Assembly (NCBI GenBank): GCA_024234975.1
Contig: JACKNH010000004.1
Coordinates: 248,001 to 312,000, forward strand
Length of the DNA stretch: 64,000 nucleotides
Origin: Gammaproteobacteria bacterium
GTDB taxonomy: Bacteria; Pseudomonadota; Gammaproteobacteria; Ga0077536
Reading direction: 5' to 3'
Made by a program: the position numbers and the translations under genes. Below the pieces are notes generated by a model, which made no database searches, was not told the DNA's origin, and worked only from the letters and a program-made list of their open reading frames with translations. Shown here in pieces: positions 1 to 9,443 of this stretch (position 1 is the first letter of the stretch; each line of letters starts with the position of its first letter).

Positions 1-1071
1 ACAGGCCTGCAAGGCCGCGGACAAGTCCGCGGGTTGATAATCACTCGTCACCACTGCGCGACCGATTGCCGACAACAGGACCAGACGCAATTGACCCTGG
101 CGCACCTTCTTGTCCACTGCCATGTACTTGAGCATGGCCCGTTCGTCCAGGTCCGCCGGGATGGTGGTCGGCAAACCACACGCAGCCACCAGCGCGTTCA
201 AGCCGGTGACGTCCTCGCCATCCAACCAGCCGAGTTGGTGTGACATGTGGGCCGCTGCGCACATGCCGGCAGCGACAGCCTCGCCGTGCAGCCAGGTACC
301 GTATCCGAGACCGGCTTCAATCGCATGGCCGAAGGTATGTCCGAGATTCAGGATCGCCCGCAGTCCGTTCTCGCGCTCGTCCTGACCGACGACCTCGGCT
401 TTTATCTCGCAAGAGCGACGGATGGCGTGGGTCAGAGCCGCAGGTTCGCGCGCCAGCAGCGCTGCCATGTTTTGCTGCAACCAGAGATAAAACGTCTGGT
501 CGTAAATCAATCCATACTTGATGACTTCCGCCAACCCGGCGCGATATTCACGCGGCGCCAGCGTATCCACCGTCTGCAAATCAGAGATGACCGCCAACGG
601 CTGGTGAAAAGCCCCCACCATGTTTTTGCCCAACGGATGATTGACGGCGGTCTTGCCGCCGACCGAGGAATCAACCTGGGCAAGCAGGGTAGTCGGAATC
701 TGGATGAAATCCATACCGCGCTGGTATATCGCGGCGGCGAAGCCGGCGATGTCACCCACCACGCCGCCACCCAGCGCGACGATCATGGCGTCACGCGCAA
801 ACCGATGCTCCAGCAGCGATGTCAGGATGGCTTGCAGATACTCCATCGTTTTGTACTGTTCACCGTCCGGCAGTACATGGGTGACAACGTCACGCCCGGC
901 GAACGCGGCAGCGACACGCGCTTGATACAGCGGCGCGATGGTCTCGTTGGTGACAATCATGATCTGGCGCGCCGGTGCACTTGCTGCCAGCAGTTCGTGG
1001 TTGTCCAGCAAGCCAGGGCCGATATGGATCGCGTAGGAACGATCCGCGAGATTGACGGTAACGGAAGTCAT
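1..1071 (-). CDS. aroB: 3-dehydroquinate synthase (partial, C-terminus beyond left edge)
   Basis: Converts DAHP to 3-dehydroquinate, the second step of the shikimate pathway, in the cytoplasm with NAD and a divalent metal. The 357 visible codons carry the family landmarks in order: the glycine-rich GGGVVGDIAGF, the PTTLLAQVDSSVGGKTAVN loop, EVIKYGLI, and the metal-binding histidines in NLGHTFGHAIE and HGEAV. The family is usually about 360 residues, so only a few codons and the stop lie outside. The ATG at 1071 overlaps the aroK stop as ATGA, which points to translational coupling in an aroK-aroB operon, the usual gammaproteobacterial order. Confidence 0.97.
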   Translation of the reverse strand, partial: MTSVTVNLADRSYAIHIGPGLLDNHELLAASAPARQIMIVTNETIAPLYQARVAAAFAGRDVVTHVLPDGEQYKTMEYLQAILTSLLEHRFARDAMIVALGGGVVGDIAGFAAAIYQRGMDFIQIPTTLLAQVDSSVGGKTAVNHPLGKNMVGAFHQPLAVISDLQTVDTLAPREYRAGLAEVIKYGLIYDQTFYLWLQQNMAALLAREPAALTHAIRRSCEIKAEVVGQDERENGLRAILNLGHTFGHAIEAGLGYGTWLHGEAVAAGMCAAAHMSHQLGWLDGEDVTGLNALVAACGLPTTIPADLDERAMLKYMAVDKKVRQGQLRLVLLSAIGRAVVTSDYQPADLSAALQAC

Positions 1072-1583
1072 GTGGAGGTTTGATTGCGGAGCAGGTTGAC
1101 GATCTGGCGTACTGTATGATTGTCGGTCTCGATGATCAAATCAGCGGTCTCGCGATAGAGCGGCTCCCGTTCCCTGACAATCCGGGTCAACCGGGCGCGC
1201 GGGTTGTCTCCCTGCAGTAAAGGCCGGGATTTGTCCAGGCGGGTCCGCGCATACAGCTTTTCCAATGGTGCGCGCAGATAAACGACCAGGCCCCGCTCGG
1301 CGAGCAATCGGCGATTGGTCTCATTCAGGACTGCGCCGCCGCCGGTCGCCAGAACGATATCGGGCAACCCGGTCAATTCGTCGATGACGTCCGCTTCGCG
1401 GGCACGAAAACCTTCTTCACCTTCCACTTCGAAAATCAGACTGATGCTGGCGCCGGTACGACGCTCAATCTCCTTGTCGGAATCGTAAAAAGTTCGTCCG
1501 AGCGCCTTGGCGACCTGCCGACCAACTGTGGATTTGCCTGCCCCCATCGGGCCAATCAGGAAAATGCTGGATTTGCCATTCAT
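1068..1583 (-). CDS. aroK: shikimate kinase
   Basis: Phosphorylates shikimate at the 3-OH using ATP. The 171-residue product has the P-loop GPMGAGKST near residue 10, DSDKEIE (substrate/Mg), the EEGFRARE segment, LATGGGAV, and the LID-region arginines in RPLL. Length and motifs match AroK of about 173 residues. I chose the ATG at 1583; a TTG 18 bases upstream is in frame but adds residues that AroK proteins lack. It lies downstream of pilQ behind a hairpin at 1670-1690 and overlaps aroB by 4 bases. Confidence 0.97.
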   Translation of the reverse strand: MNGKSSIFLIGPMGAGKSTVGRQVAKALGRTFYDSDKEIERRTGASISLIFEVEGEEGFRAREADVIDELTGLPDIVLATGGGAVLNETNRRLLAERGLVVYLRAPLEKLYARTRLDKSRPLLQGDNPRARLTRIVREREPLYRETADLIIETDNHTVRQIVNLLRNQTST

Positions 1584-1669
1584 GGCGCGAGTGTGCCGCA
1601 AATCGACCCGCAGTGGCAGGGGCGGATTCGGCTGGTCAGATAGGCAGAGTGACGGGGTGTGGAAAATGA

Positions 1670-1690
1670 ACGGGGCCCTGCGGGCCCCGT
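1670..1690 (-). terminator. hairpin after pilQ, probable terminator
   Basis: Perfect 9-bp GC-rich stem (ACGGGGCCC / GGGCCCCGT) with a 3-base loop. On the minus strand it is followed by TTCATTTTCC, a weak T-rich tract. It sits between the pilQ stop and aroK and may terminate or attenuate pil transcription, leaving aroKB partly on readthrough. Confidence 0.6.
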
Positions 1691-1715
1691 CGGTAATGCT
1701 ATGAGCGTACGAACA

Positions 1716-3869
1716 TCAGTTCAGTGTCAACGTATCCTTCAGGATCTTCGGCGTGACGAACACCAGCAGTTCCTGCTTGTTGCGTTCCACTTCACTGCGG
1801 CGGAACAGCGTGCCGAGATACGGAATGTCGCTGAAGAACGGCACCCGGGTGAGGTCGTCGCGGTCGGTCGATTCGTAGATGCCGCCAAGTACCACGGTCT
1901 CGCCGTTATCCACCAGCACCTGGGTCTGCAACTCGTTGGTGTCGATACTCGGCACCGTGGCGAACACCTGACCGACGGCATCACGATTGACTGCCAGATC
2001 CATGATGATGCGGTCGTCCGGGGTGATTTGCGGGGTTACCCGCAGACTCAGCACGGCCTTCTTGAACTCGACACTGGTTGCGCCGCTGGAGGTCGCTTCC
2101 TGGTACGGGATTTCAGTACCCGACTCAATGAAAGCTTCCTTCTGATTCGCGGTAATCACCCGTGGCGCGGAAATCACTTCGCCGCGACCTTCAACCTGCA
2201 ATGCCGACAACTCCAGTTGCAGCAGGTAGCTGCCAATCCGGCCTACGGCCAGACCGATGGCGCCAGCGGGTGAGCTGACCGGGAGGTCGACGATATAGTT
2301 TTCGTTCTCGGTATCAGGGTCGACAAATGCAGTGCCGCCGCCGTAATTCACCCGGCCCGGCCGCGTGCCACCTATGATGAAGTCGGTGTCGGCGTTGCCA
2401 TTGCCCTGCAGACCCACGTTGTTCTTGCTGTAACCGAAGCTGACGCCAAGGTCCTTGCTGAAGTCCTGGTTCGCGATCACGATGCGCGATTCGATCAATA
2501 CCTGCCGGACCGGAATGTCCAGCGTGGTGACCAGCCGGCGGATTTCAGAAATCTTTTCCGCGGTGTCCTGCAGCAGCAGCGTGTTGGTCCGCTCGTCCAC
2601 CGAAACGTTACCGCGTTCGGACAACAGGTTGTTTGCTTCGGCCTTCACCAGAGCAGCAATGTCGGATGCCTTGGCATAGTTGACCTGTACGAACTCCGTG
2701 CGCAGCGGTGCCAGTTCGCGCAGCGCCTGCTCGGCTTCAAGCTCCAGTTTTTCACGGGCTGCGATTTCCTCCTGCGGCGCGACCATGATGACATTGCCGT
2801 TGTCACGCATGCCAAGTCCCTTGGACTTCAGAATGATGTCCAATGCCTGATCCCAGGGTACGTTGCGTAAACGCAAGGTGACGTTGCCGGTGACCGTATC
2901 CGAAGCCACCAGGTTCTTGCCGGTGAAGTCGGCGATGAGCTGCAGGACTGCGCGGACTTCGATGTCCTGGAAATTCAGCGACAGGCGTTCGCCGGTGTAG
3001 CCGAACTTGTCGCGGGCAAGTTGTTCCTGTTCCTGCGGGGTGAGCGGGCGCAGCTCCAACGTGAACAAATCGTCTGACTGATAGGCGAGATGTTCATATA
3101 ACCCGGTGGGCTTGATGACCATGCGGGTACCATTGCCGAAACTGAAGGTGTCGATTTCCTGTGCCGGGGTGGCGAAGTCCAGCACGTCCAGAGTGCGGTC
3201 CAGTTCGTCCGGCAGACGGGTGTTGGCGAAATCGACGACGATGTTGTTGCCCTGATCATTGATATTGACGCCGACGGACGGGTCGCTCAAGGCAACGATA
3301 ATTTGTGCCTCGCCGTTGGGGCCGCGCCGGAAGTCGATATCATCGATCGCTGAACCGCCACTGGTGACTGCACTGCGCGAGGGACCCGCCGAAGTCCGTT
3401 CGGTCACCAGCGACGCTGCACTGCCTTCCAACGTCACCATTACTGCGTTGCCTTCGGAGCGAACTTCGTACGGCACCAGTTGGGCCAGGTTGACCACGAC
3501 GCGGGTGCGGCCGCCGGCTTCGACCGCGGTGACGCTTTCTGCGTTGCCGATGCCGATGGACTGCGATCGCCGATTCACGTCAAGCGTCGTATCCGGGAAA
3601 TCCAGTGCGATGCGGGCGGGATTATCGATGGTGAAGCTGATGGGTTCGGCGGGCGCGCTTTCGTCCATGACGATTCGAACCAGCACCCGGTCGCCAGGCA
3701 GCGATGTGTACGTAATGTCTTCGACGGTCGCCGCCAGGCTGAGCTGTGATGCCGCCAGCAACGCGAATCCGGTGGCCAGCGAGAGCCGGTTGCGCGGTGT
3801 CCTGGTGACGCCGCAGGAGCAGGTGGTCATCATATTTGCGATCCCATGCCACATGTTAGTAATTCCCAT
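1716..3869 (-). CDS. pilQ: type IV pilus secretin PilQ
   Basis: Outer-membrane secretin ring through which type IV pili pass. The 717-residue precursor has a Sec signal ending near ...LSLAATVED, two AMIN-type beta domains in the first 270 residues (peptidoglycan binding), a secretin_N/short-domain region near residues 300-450, and the secretin core with the canonical C-terminal pattern VPFFSDIPYLGTLFRR...LLVFVTPKIL. The ATG at 3869 is preceded by GAGAGGGG at good spacing; a GTG 21 bases upstream is also in frame but would abut the pilP stop. It is the last gene of pilMNOPQ. Confidence 0.96.
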   Translation of the reverse strand: MGITNMWHGIANMMTTCSCGVTRTPRNRLSLATGFALLAASQLSLAATVEDITYTSLPGDRVLVRIVMDESAPAEPISFTIDNPARIALDFPDTTLDVNRRSQSIGIGNAESVTAVEAGGRTRVVVNLAQLVPYEVRSEGNAVMVTLEGSAASLVTERTSAGPSRSAVTSGGSAIDDIDFRRGPNGEAQIIVALSDPSVGVNINDQGNNIVVDFANTRLPDELDRTLDVLDFATPAQEIDTFSFGNGTRMVIKPTGLYEHLAYQSDDLFTLELRPLTPQEQEQLARDKFGYTGERLSLNFQDIEVRAVLQLIADFTGKNLVASDTVTGNVTLRLRNVPWDQALDIILKSKGLGMRDNGNVIMVAPQEEIAAREKLELEAEQALRELAPLRTEFVQVNYAKASDIAALVKAEANNLLSERGNVSVDERTNTLLLQDTAEKISEIRRLVTTLDIPVRQVLIESRIVIANQDFSKDLGVSFGYSKNNVGLQGNGNADTDFIIGGTRPGRVNYGGGTAFVDPDTENENYIVDLPVSSPAGAIGLAVGRIGSYLLQLELSALQVEGRGEVISAPRVITANQKEAFIESGTEIPYQEATSSGATSVEFKKAVLSLRVTPQITPDDRIIMDLAVNRDAVGQVFATVPSIDTNELQTQVLVDNGETVVLGGIYESTDRDDLTRVPFFSDIPYLGTLFRRSEVERNKQELLVFVTPKILKDTLTLN

Positions 3870-3890
3870 AATTTGCCCCTCTCGGCGCAC

Positions 3891-4448
3891 TTATTCTTCG
3901 GACAATGCAATGTCAGCCACGCGCTCTTCCCAGCGCCCCTGGGCATCCTGGATGATTTCGCGCAGCGAGATCTCGGCCTCGGTGATCGTTTGAATCCGGC
4001 CGTAGTTGTTGCCCATGTAATTGCCGACCTGCACCCGGTGCACGGTGCCACTGGGGTCCTTGATGATGCCCCAGCGCTCGTTATCCCGTTCCATGATGCC
4101 AACCATGCGCAGCGAATCGAGCGGGAAGTTCTCCAGCTCTTCGGCGACATGGGTCAGAATTTCGTCAGTGAACTGTCGTTGCGATGTATCCGCGGCCTCG
4201 GCGGCTGCGACCTGTTCGCGGCGCGTCTGCATGAAGCTGAGGAACGGGTCGCGCTCGCCTCGCTCCGCCGATTGGTAGAGGTAGGGTTCATACGGCTTGA
4301 TGGGTGGCAGTGGGTCGATCCGGCCACCCTCGCGCGCCATCACGCTGGCCACGTGCTGTTCCAGATCGGTCATATCGTTCGACACGCAGCCGGCCAGCAA
4401 CAGCCCGGATGCGACCACGATGCAGGATTTGCGTAACGTACCGCTCAT
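3891..4448 (-). CDS. pilP: type IV pilus lipoprotein PilP
   Basis: Inner-membrane lipoprotein that links the PilNO complex to the secretin PilQ. The 185 residues begin with a lipoprotein signal whose lipobox LAGC puts the lipidated cysteine at residue 21. A flexible stretch rich in Pro/Tyr follows, then the beta-sandwich domain (HRVQVGNYMGNNYGRI), typical of PilP. The start overlaps the pilO stop as ATGA. Spacing to pilQ is short, so this is an operon. Confidence 0.94.
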   Translation of the reverse strand: MSGTLRKSCIVVASGLLLAGCVSNDMTDLEQHVASVMAREGGRIDPLPPIKPYEPYLYQSAERGERDPFLSFMQTRREQVAAAEAADTSQRQFTDEILTHVAEELENFPLDSLRMVGIMERDNERWGIIKDPSGTVHRVQVGNYMGNNYGRIQTITEAEISLREIIQDAQGRWEERVADIALSEE

Positions 4449-5041
4449 CGCGCGCTGGCCTCCTCATCCTCATCCATATAGCGGTAGGTCTTGGCCGTCA
4501 TGTCCATGCTCAGACGTCCGTCCGCTGCCGGACGGATTTTAATGTCATGGCTGGTGACGATGCGTGGCAGATCCGAAACACCGCTGATGAACGTGCCGAA
4601 TTCATGGTAGGTCCCGAGAACCTGAATCTGAATCGGCAGCTCGACGTAAAAGTCTGCAGGTTGTTCGTTGCCTGGTTTGAACAACTCGAATTCCAGTCCG
4701 GCCGCCAGACCCTGTTGGGAAACATCAACAATGAGTTCGGCGACTTCGGTCCGGCTTGGCAGACGCTTCAGCAGGTCGCCAAAGGTTTCCTGGATATCGG
4801 CCAATTGCTGCTTGAGGGCGTCCAGATTGGCCGCCTGACGTTGCTTGCGTTCAAGTTCGGCGATCTTGTCCTGCTCGGTTTGCTGAACCTTGGCCAGCTC
4901 CTCGGTCTTGCCTTCGATCGAGCCGTACCAGCCAGCGATGAGGATTGCAGCAAAGACCAGGACGCCGCCGACGATCTTGACGGGTATCGGCCAGGTGCCG
5001 ATGTTGTCGAGCGTCAGGTTGTTGAGGTCAGACATTTTCAT
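4445..5041 (-). CDS. pilO: type IV pilus inner-membrane protein PilO
   Basis: Bitopic inner-membrane protein that pairs with PilN to form the periplasmic alignment complex. The 198 residues show one TM helix near 20-42 (PVKIVGGVLVFAAILIAGWY), a coiled coil (GKTEELAKVQQTEQDKIAEL...) and a ferredoxin-like periplasmic domain. ATGA overlaps occur with both pilN upstream and pilP downstream. Confidence 0.93.
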   Translation of the reverse strand: MKMSDLNNLTLDNIGTWPIPVKIVGGVLVFAAILIAGWYGSIEGKTEELAKVQQTEQDKIAELERKQRQAANLDALKQQLADIQETFGDLLKRLPSRTEVAELIVDVSQQGLAAGLEFELFKPGNEQPADFYVELPIQIQVLGTYHEFGTFISGVSDLPRIVTSHDIKIRPAADGRLSMDMTAKTYRYMDEDEEASAR

Positions 5042-5613
5042 CCGGCATCCCCTCCGTCAGCCTCGTCTGTCTGTTGCGACGCCTGTTCCAGCACCAGTGT
5101 GAAATCGGCAATACGCTGGCCGTCTTCAGTGGTCGCCTGGATAACGTTCAGCTTCGGCTTGGTCACCCACTGCGACGCTTCAACGTTACGCATCAACGAC
5201 GAGACGCGCGCATTGGACTGGGCGATACCCCGGATGGTGACCTGACGTCCAGACTGTGTGATCTCCTTCAGATACACACCGTCCGGCAGCGTCATCACCA
5301 GCTCGTCAAACAGGCGGACGATCAGGGGGCGGCTGGTCTGCAACGACTCAATCGCCTGCATACGGGCGATCAAGCGCTCTTTCTGCCGTTCCAGTTCGCG
5401 TATTTCAGCAATCTTGCGGTCGAGTCCCTGGATTTGTGTCGTCAGGTAGTCGTTACGGCTGTTCTGGTAGGAGATCATCTCGTTGTACTGCAGATGAACA
5501 CCACCCCAGACCGCGGCGGCGACCGCGGCCGTAATGCCGAGAATTGTCAGGTACTCGGAGCGTTGCTGCTTGCGCAGCTCTTCGCGCCAGGGGAGTAGAT
5601 TGATATGAGCCAT
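5038..5613 (-). CDS. pilN: type IV pilus inner-membrane protein PilN
   Basis: The short cytoplasmic N-terminus INLLPWREE is the conserved peptide that docks into the groove of PilM. One TM helix (residues about 22-42), a coiled coil and a periplasmic domain follow, 191 residues in all. Its start overlaps the pilM stop by one base (TAATG), and its stop overlaps pilO. Confidence 0.94.
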   Translation of the reverse strand: MAHINLLPWREELRKQQRSEYLTILGITAAVAAAVWGGVHLQYNEMISYQNSRNDYLTTQIQGLDRKIAEIRELERQKERLIARMQAIESLQTSRPLIVRLFDELVMTLPDGVYLKEITQSGRQVTIRGIAQSNARVSSLMRNVEASQWVTKPKLNVIQATTEDGQRIADFTLVLEQASQQTDEADGGDAG

Positions 5614-6674
5614 TAATCAAAGCTCCTCAGCGCCAGCCCGCACGAGATCATCATTGCCGGCGCGTCATTGGCAAGCGAATCGGTGCGCACGCGCGATGCC
5701 ACCGACATACTCGAGAAGGGATTGGCCTTGGACACTGACGTGCCTATTTTCGCCTGAATCATTTCGTCGATTCCGGCCACCGACGCACAGCCACCGGCAA
5801 CGATCAGATGATCGACGGCGCCGACCTGACTGGAGGAATAGAAGAATTGCAGGGCCCGGTGGATCTCCTGGACCATCGCTTCCTTGAACGGTTGCAGCAC
5901 TTCGGGCTCGTAATTGTCCGGCAGTCCGCCTTGCCGTTTCGCAAGACCCGCTTCCTCGTATGACAACCCGTAGCGCCGCTGGATATCGTCAGTCAGCTGG
6001 CGACCACCGAACAGTTGTTCGCGGGTATAGATGATTTTGCCGTTTTCGAGCACGCTGAGCGTCGAAGTGGTGGCGCCGACGTCCATGACGGCCAGGATGC
6101 CCGCTTCGGAAACCGGGCCGCCTTGCGACATGATGAGCGAGACAGCGTTTTCCAGCGCGAAGGCCTCAACGTCGACCACTTTGGTCTGCAGCCCCGCAAC
6201 TTCCATGGCCGCCACCCTGACATCGACGTTGTCCGCACGCGATGCCGCCAGCAGCACGTCCATTCGGTCCGGTTCCTTCTCGGAAGGGCCCAGCACTTCG
6301 AAATCGAGATTGATTTCCTCCAGTGGATACGGAATGTACTGGTCCGCTTCCAACTGCAGCTGGCTTTCCATGTCCTGGTCACTGAGGTTGGCCGGCATGG
6401 TGATGATTTTGGTGATGACCGCCGAGCCGGCGACCGCGCAGGCGGCCGTACGCGTCCGCGTGCCGGATTTCTTCACGGCGCGACCGATGGCCTCGCCGAC
6501 CACGGTTGCATCGGATATATTCTTTTCCACCACTGAATTGGGCGGTAGAGGCTCAACCGCGTAGCTTTCTACCCGGTACCGAGAGCCTGAGCGCGACAAT
6601 TCCAACAGTTTGATGGATGTCGAACTTATGTCTATGCCAAGCAAAGGCTGCTTTTTTCGTCCGAACAGTCCCAC
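5613..6674 (-). CDS. pilM: type IV pilus assembly actin-like ATPase PilM
   Basis: Cytoplasmic actin-fold protein that binds the PilN tail. The 353 residues start GLFGRKKQPLLGIDISSTSIKLLEL, have the phosphate-binding DVGATTSTLSVLENG segment and the C-terminal IVAGGCASVAGIDEMI. The start codon is GTG, preceded by AAAGGA at 7-base spacing. It is the first gene of pilMNOPQ, transcribed divergently from mrcA. Confidence 0.95.
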   Translation of the reverse strand: MGLFGRKKQPLLGIDISSTSIKLLELSRSGSRYRVESYAVEPLPPNSVVEKNISDATVVGEAIGRAVKKSGTRTRTAACAVAGSAVITKIITMPANLSDQDMESQLQLEADQYIPYPLEEINLDFEVLGPSEKEPDRMDVLLAASRADNVDVRVAAMEVAGLQTKVVDVEAFALENAVSLIMSQGGPVSEAGILAVMDVGATTSTLSVLENGKIIYTREQLFGGRQLTDDIQRRYGLSYEEAGLAKRQGGLPDNYEPEVLQPFKEAMVQEIHRALQFFYSSSQVGAVDHLIVAGGCASVAGIDEMIQAKIGTSVSKANPFSSMSVASRVRTDSLANDAPAMMISCGLALRSFD

Positions 6675-6872
6675 ATTAATTCCTTTGCAATCAAAAGGTT
6701 ATATCCAATATATACTTAATAACCTTAAAATCTCTGGCTAAATATAGTCAATCGAAATCAAAAAAACAATCAATTTTTCCCGGGAAAATTAATTAAAAAC
6801 CGATGGTTACGAATAATAATTCAAGAAAAGTCACACTATATCTGGGGCTGCAAAGTCGAGCGTAGGCACAAT
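6675..6872. promoter_or_regulatory. AT-rich divergent promoter region pilM / mrcA
   Basis: About 200 bases of strongly AT-rich DNA in a roughly 60% GC window, between two divergent operons. It contains a perfect 14-bp palindrome TTTTCCCGGGAAAA at 6775-6788 and several TATA-like strings (6700-6745), so both promoters should lie here. I cannot assign the exact start sites. Confidence 0.6.
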
Positions 6873-9437
6873 ATGTTGCGATTCCTGTTCTACTCACTAT
6901 TGCTTTTTGTCGCTCTCGGGCTGGGTGCCGCCGGCGCCGTTTACTGGTGGGTCGCCCCCCAATTGCCCAGTGACGATGAAATTCGCGACGTCCGCTTCCA
7001 GACTCCGCTGAAGATCTTTTCCCGCGACGGCAAGTTGATTGCCGAGTTTGGTGAGAAGCGCCGGCTGCCAGTCGGCTACTCCCAGATCCCCCCCCAAATG
7101 ACTCAAGCCTTCTTAGCGGCAGAGGACGACCGTTTTTTCAGTCATCCCGGTGTTGATTGGACTGCAATTGCGCGCGCTGCTTGGGAATTGCTGCAAACCG
7201 GCGAGAAAACCCAGGGTGGCAGCACGATCACGATGCAGGTCGCGCGCAACTTCTTTCTATCAAGTGAAAAGACCTACACGCGCAAGATCAAGGAAATCGT
7301 GCTCGCTTTGCGTATTGAGCAGGCGTTCGACAAGGAGCGCATTCTCGAACTCTATCTCAATCGCATCTTTCTCGGTCACCGTGCCTACGGTGTAGGCGCT
7401 GCGGCCCAGGTGTATTACGGCAAGAAACTTGAAGAGCTCAGCCTGGCGGAAATCGCAATGATCGCGGCATTGCCCAAGGCGCCTTCAACCCTGAATCCCG
7501 TTTCCAACCCGACACGCGCCATGGAGCGCCGGACATACGTGCTGAACCGCATGCGTGCATTGGGATTTGTTTCAGATGCCCAGTACCGGGATGCGCTGGA
7601 CGCACCAAACACCGCACGCCTGCACGGCCAGCAGACGGATCTCGAGGCCGCATACATTGCCGAAATGGCGCGCGCCTACATGCAGGAGAAATTCGGCGAT
7701 CTCGCGCAATCCGAAGGTTTCAGCGTCTATACCACTGTCGATTCCCGGCTGCAGCACGCGGCCACGCAGGCTGCGCGCGGCGCTATCATCGCCTACGACG
7801 AGCGCCACGGTTACCGCGGCCCGGAAGATCATGTGGCGCTGGCCGACGATGCAGGGCCTGATCAGTTCGCGACGCTGCTGGACAACGTGATCGAACTCGG
7901 AGAACTGGTCCCGGCATTGGTGACGGGCGTGCAACCGAAAGCAGTGGATGTCTACATCCGTAATGTCGGCGCAGCCACAATTCCCTGGCAGGGATTGAGC
8001 TGGGCAAGGAAGTATCTGGGCACCGACCGCTACGGCGTCGCGCCGGAATCCGCCGAGCAGATTGCTGCAGTCGGTGACATCATCCGCGTGCGGGCGGTGG
8101 CGGGTAATGCACCCGCGAAAGTGGCTGCGGACGATGAATCCGCGGCCAATGATGAAAGCATGACGCCGGTCGCCGAAAAGGACACCGCTGCCGCCGAACA
8201 GTGGCGGCTCGCGCAATTGCCTCAGGTGGAGGCTGCCCTCGTTTCGCTGGATCCCAATGATGGTGCGATCGTTGCTCTCGTGGGTGGCTTCGATTTCAAC
8301 AAGAGCAAGTTCAATCGCGCGGTGCAGGCGAAACGGCAACCAGGTTCAAATTTCAAGCCGTTCATCTATTCCGCAGCACTGGAAAACGGTTACACACCGG
8401 CCAGCTTCATCAACGACGCGCCGATCGTGTTTGATGCGCCGGGCCTGGAAGCGACGTGGCGGCCGGAGAATTACAGCGGACGCTATTACGGCCCGACGCG
8501 GCTGCGGGAGGCGTTGGCCAATTCGCGCAATCTCGTGTCGATTCGTTTACTGAAATCGCTGGGCGTGCAACCGACCATCGATTATGTCACCCGCTTTGGT
8601 TTTGATTCGGCGCGTTTGCCACCCAATCTTTCGTTGTCGCTGGGCAGCGCTGAATTGACGCCATTGGAATTGGTGAGTGGCTACGCGGTATTCGCCAACG
8701 GCGGTTACCGGGTCGAACCGTATTTCGTTGATCGAATCGTGCGGGATAATGGCGAGGTCGCCTTTGAAAACCAACCGCTGGCGGTATGCCGGGAGTGTCC
8801 GCAACCGTTACCGCAGGTCGAAGCCGGCGCAGTCGAGCAAGATGCAGACGCGCTGACGGCGGCCGATGGCGACTCCGCGGAGATCGAACTTGCGGCAGAA
8901 GTCGACCAGGGTGAACAGGGCAATGCGAATCCGGATCACGTCGCTCCGCTGGTGATAGACCCGGTGAATGCCTGGATCATGACCTCGATGATGCAGGACG
9001 TCATCAAGCACGGTACGGGACGGCGGGCGCTGGTACTCAAACGCGGCGACATCGCCGGCAAGACTGGCACCACCAACGATCAGAAGGATGCATGGTTTTC
9101 CGGTTTCAACGCCGCGCTGGTGACCTCGGTGTGGCTGGGTTTCGATCAAAGCGTACCGCTGGGACGCAACGAAACCGGTAGTGTCGCCGCGTTACCCATG
9201 TGGATCGACTATATGAAGGTTGCCTTGGCAGACACGCCGGAAGCGATATTGCAGCGTCCGCCCGGGCTGGTGACAGTACGCATCGATCCCAACACAGGTC
9301 TGATGGCAACGCCCAATACGCCGAACGCGATCTATGAATCGTTCCGCGCTGCTGATGTGCCGGCGTCGCCATCGTCGCAGACCGCACCCGGTCTGACGAC
9401 TTCCAGCGGCGGGCAGTCGTCCGCGCAATTGTTCTGA
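6873..9437 (+). CDS. mrcA: penicillin-binding protein 1A (bifunctional glycosyltransferase/transpeptidase)
   Basis: Class A PBP that polymerises and cross-links peptidoglycan. The 854 residues contain an N-terminal TM anchor (about 3-27), a GT51 domain with the catalytic Glu84 in AAEDDRFFSHPG and the QGGSTITMQVARN motif, a PBP1A-type OB insertion, and a transpeptidase domain with the Ser492 SxxK motif (GSNFKP), SRN, and K730 in GKTGTTND. An acidic linker (about 640-685) lies inside the transpeptidase region, and a low-complexity Ser/Thr tail follows. Divergence from pilM is the standard arrangement in Pseudomonas-like genomes. Confidence 0.97.
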   Translation: MLRFLFYSLLLFVALGLGAAGAVYWWVAPQLPSDDEIRDVRFQTPLKIFSRDGKLIAEFGEKRRLPVGYSQIPPQMTQAFLAAEDDRFFSHPGVDWTAIARAAWELLQTGEKTQGGSTITMQVARNFFLSSEKTYTRKIKEIVLALRIEQAFDKERILELYLNRIFLGHRAYGVGAAAQVYYGKKLEELSLAEIAMIAALPKAPSTLNPVSNPTRAMERRTYVLNRMRALGFVSDAQYRDALDAPNTARLHGQQTDLEAAYIAEMARAYMQEKFGDLAQSEGFSVYTTVDSRLQHAATQAARGAIIAYDERHGYRGPEDHVALADDAGPDQFATLLDNVIELGELVPALVTGVQPKAVDVYIRNVGAATIPWQGLSWARKYLGTDRYGVAPESAEQIAAVGDIIRVRAVAGNAPAKVAADDESAANDESMTPVAEKDTAAAEQWRLAQLPQVEAALVSLDPNDGAIVALVGGFDFNKSKFNRAVQAKRQPGSNFKPFIYSAALENGYTPASFINDAPIVFDAPGLEATWRPENYSGRYYGPTRLREALANSRNLVSIRLLKSLGVQPTIDYVTRFGFDSARLPPNLSLSLGSAELTPLELVSGYAVFANGGYRVEPYFVDRIVRDNGEVAFENQPLAVCRECPQPLPQVEAGAVEQDADALTAADGDSAEIELAAEVDQGEQGNANPDHVAPLVIDPVNAWIMTSMMQDVIKHGTGRRALVLKRGDIAGKTGTTNDQKDAWFSGFNAALVTSVWLGFDQSVPLGRNETGSVAALPMWIDYMKVALADTPEAILQRPPGLVTVRIDPNTGLMATPNTPNAIYESFRAADVPASPSSQTAPGLTTSSGGQSSAQLF

Positions 9438-9443
9438 GACAGC

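Noticed and set aside
1707..1724. GTACGAA string near the pilQ end as an island operator
   Set aside because: The second arm does not match and it lies at the 3' end of a pilus gene; a chance hit. A similar string inside the dehydrogenase gene near 53055 is rejected for the same reason.
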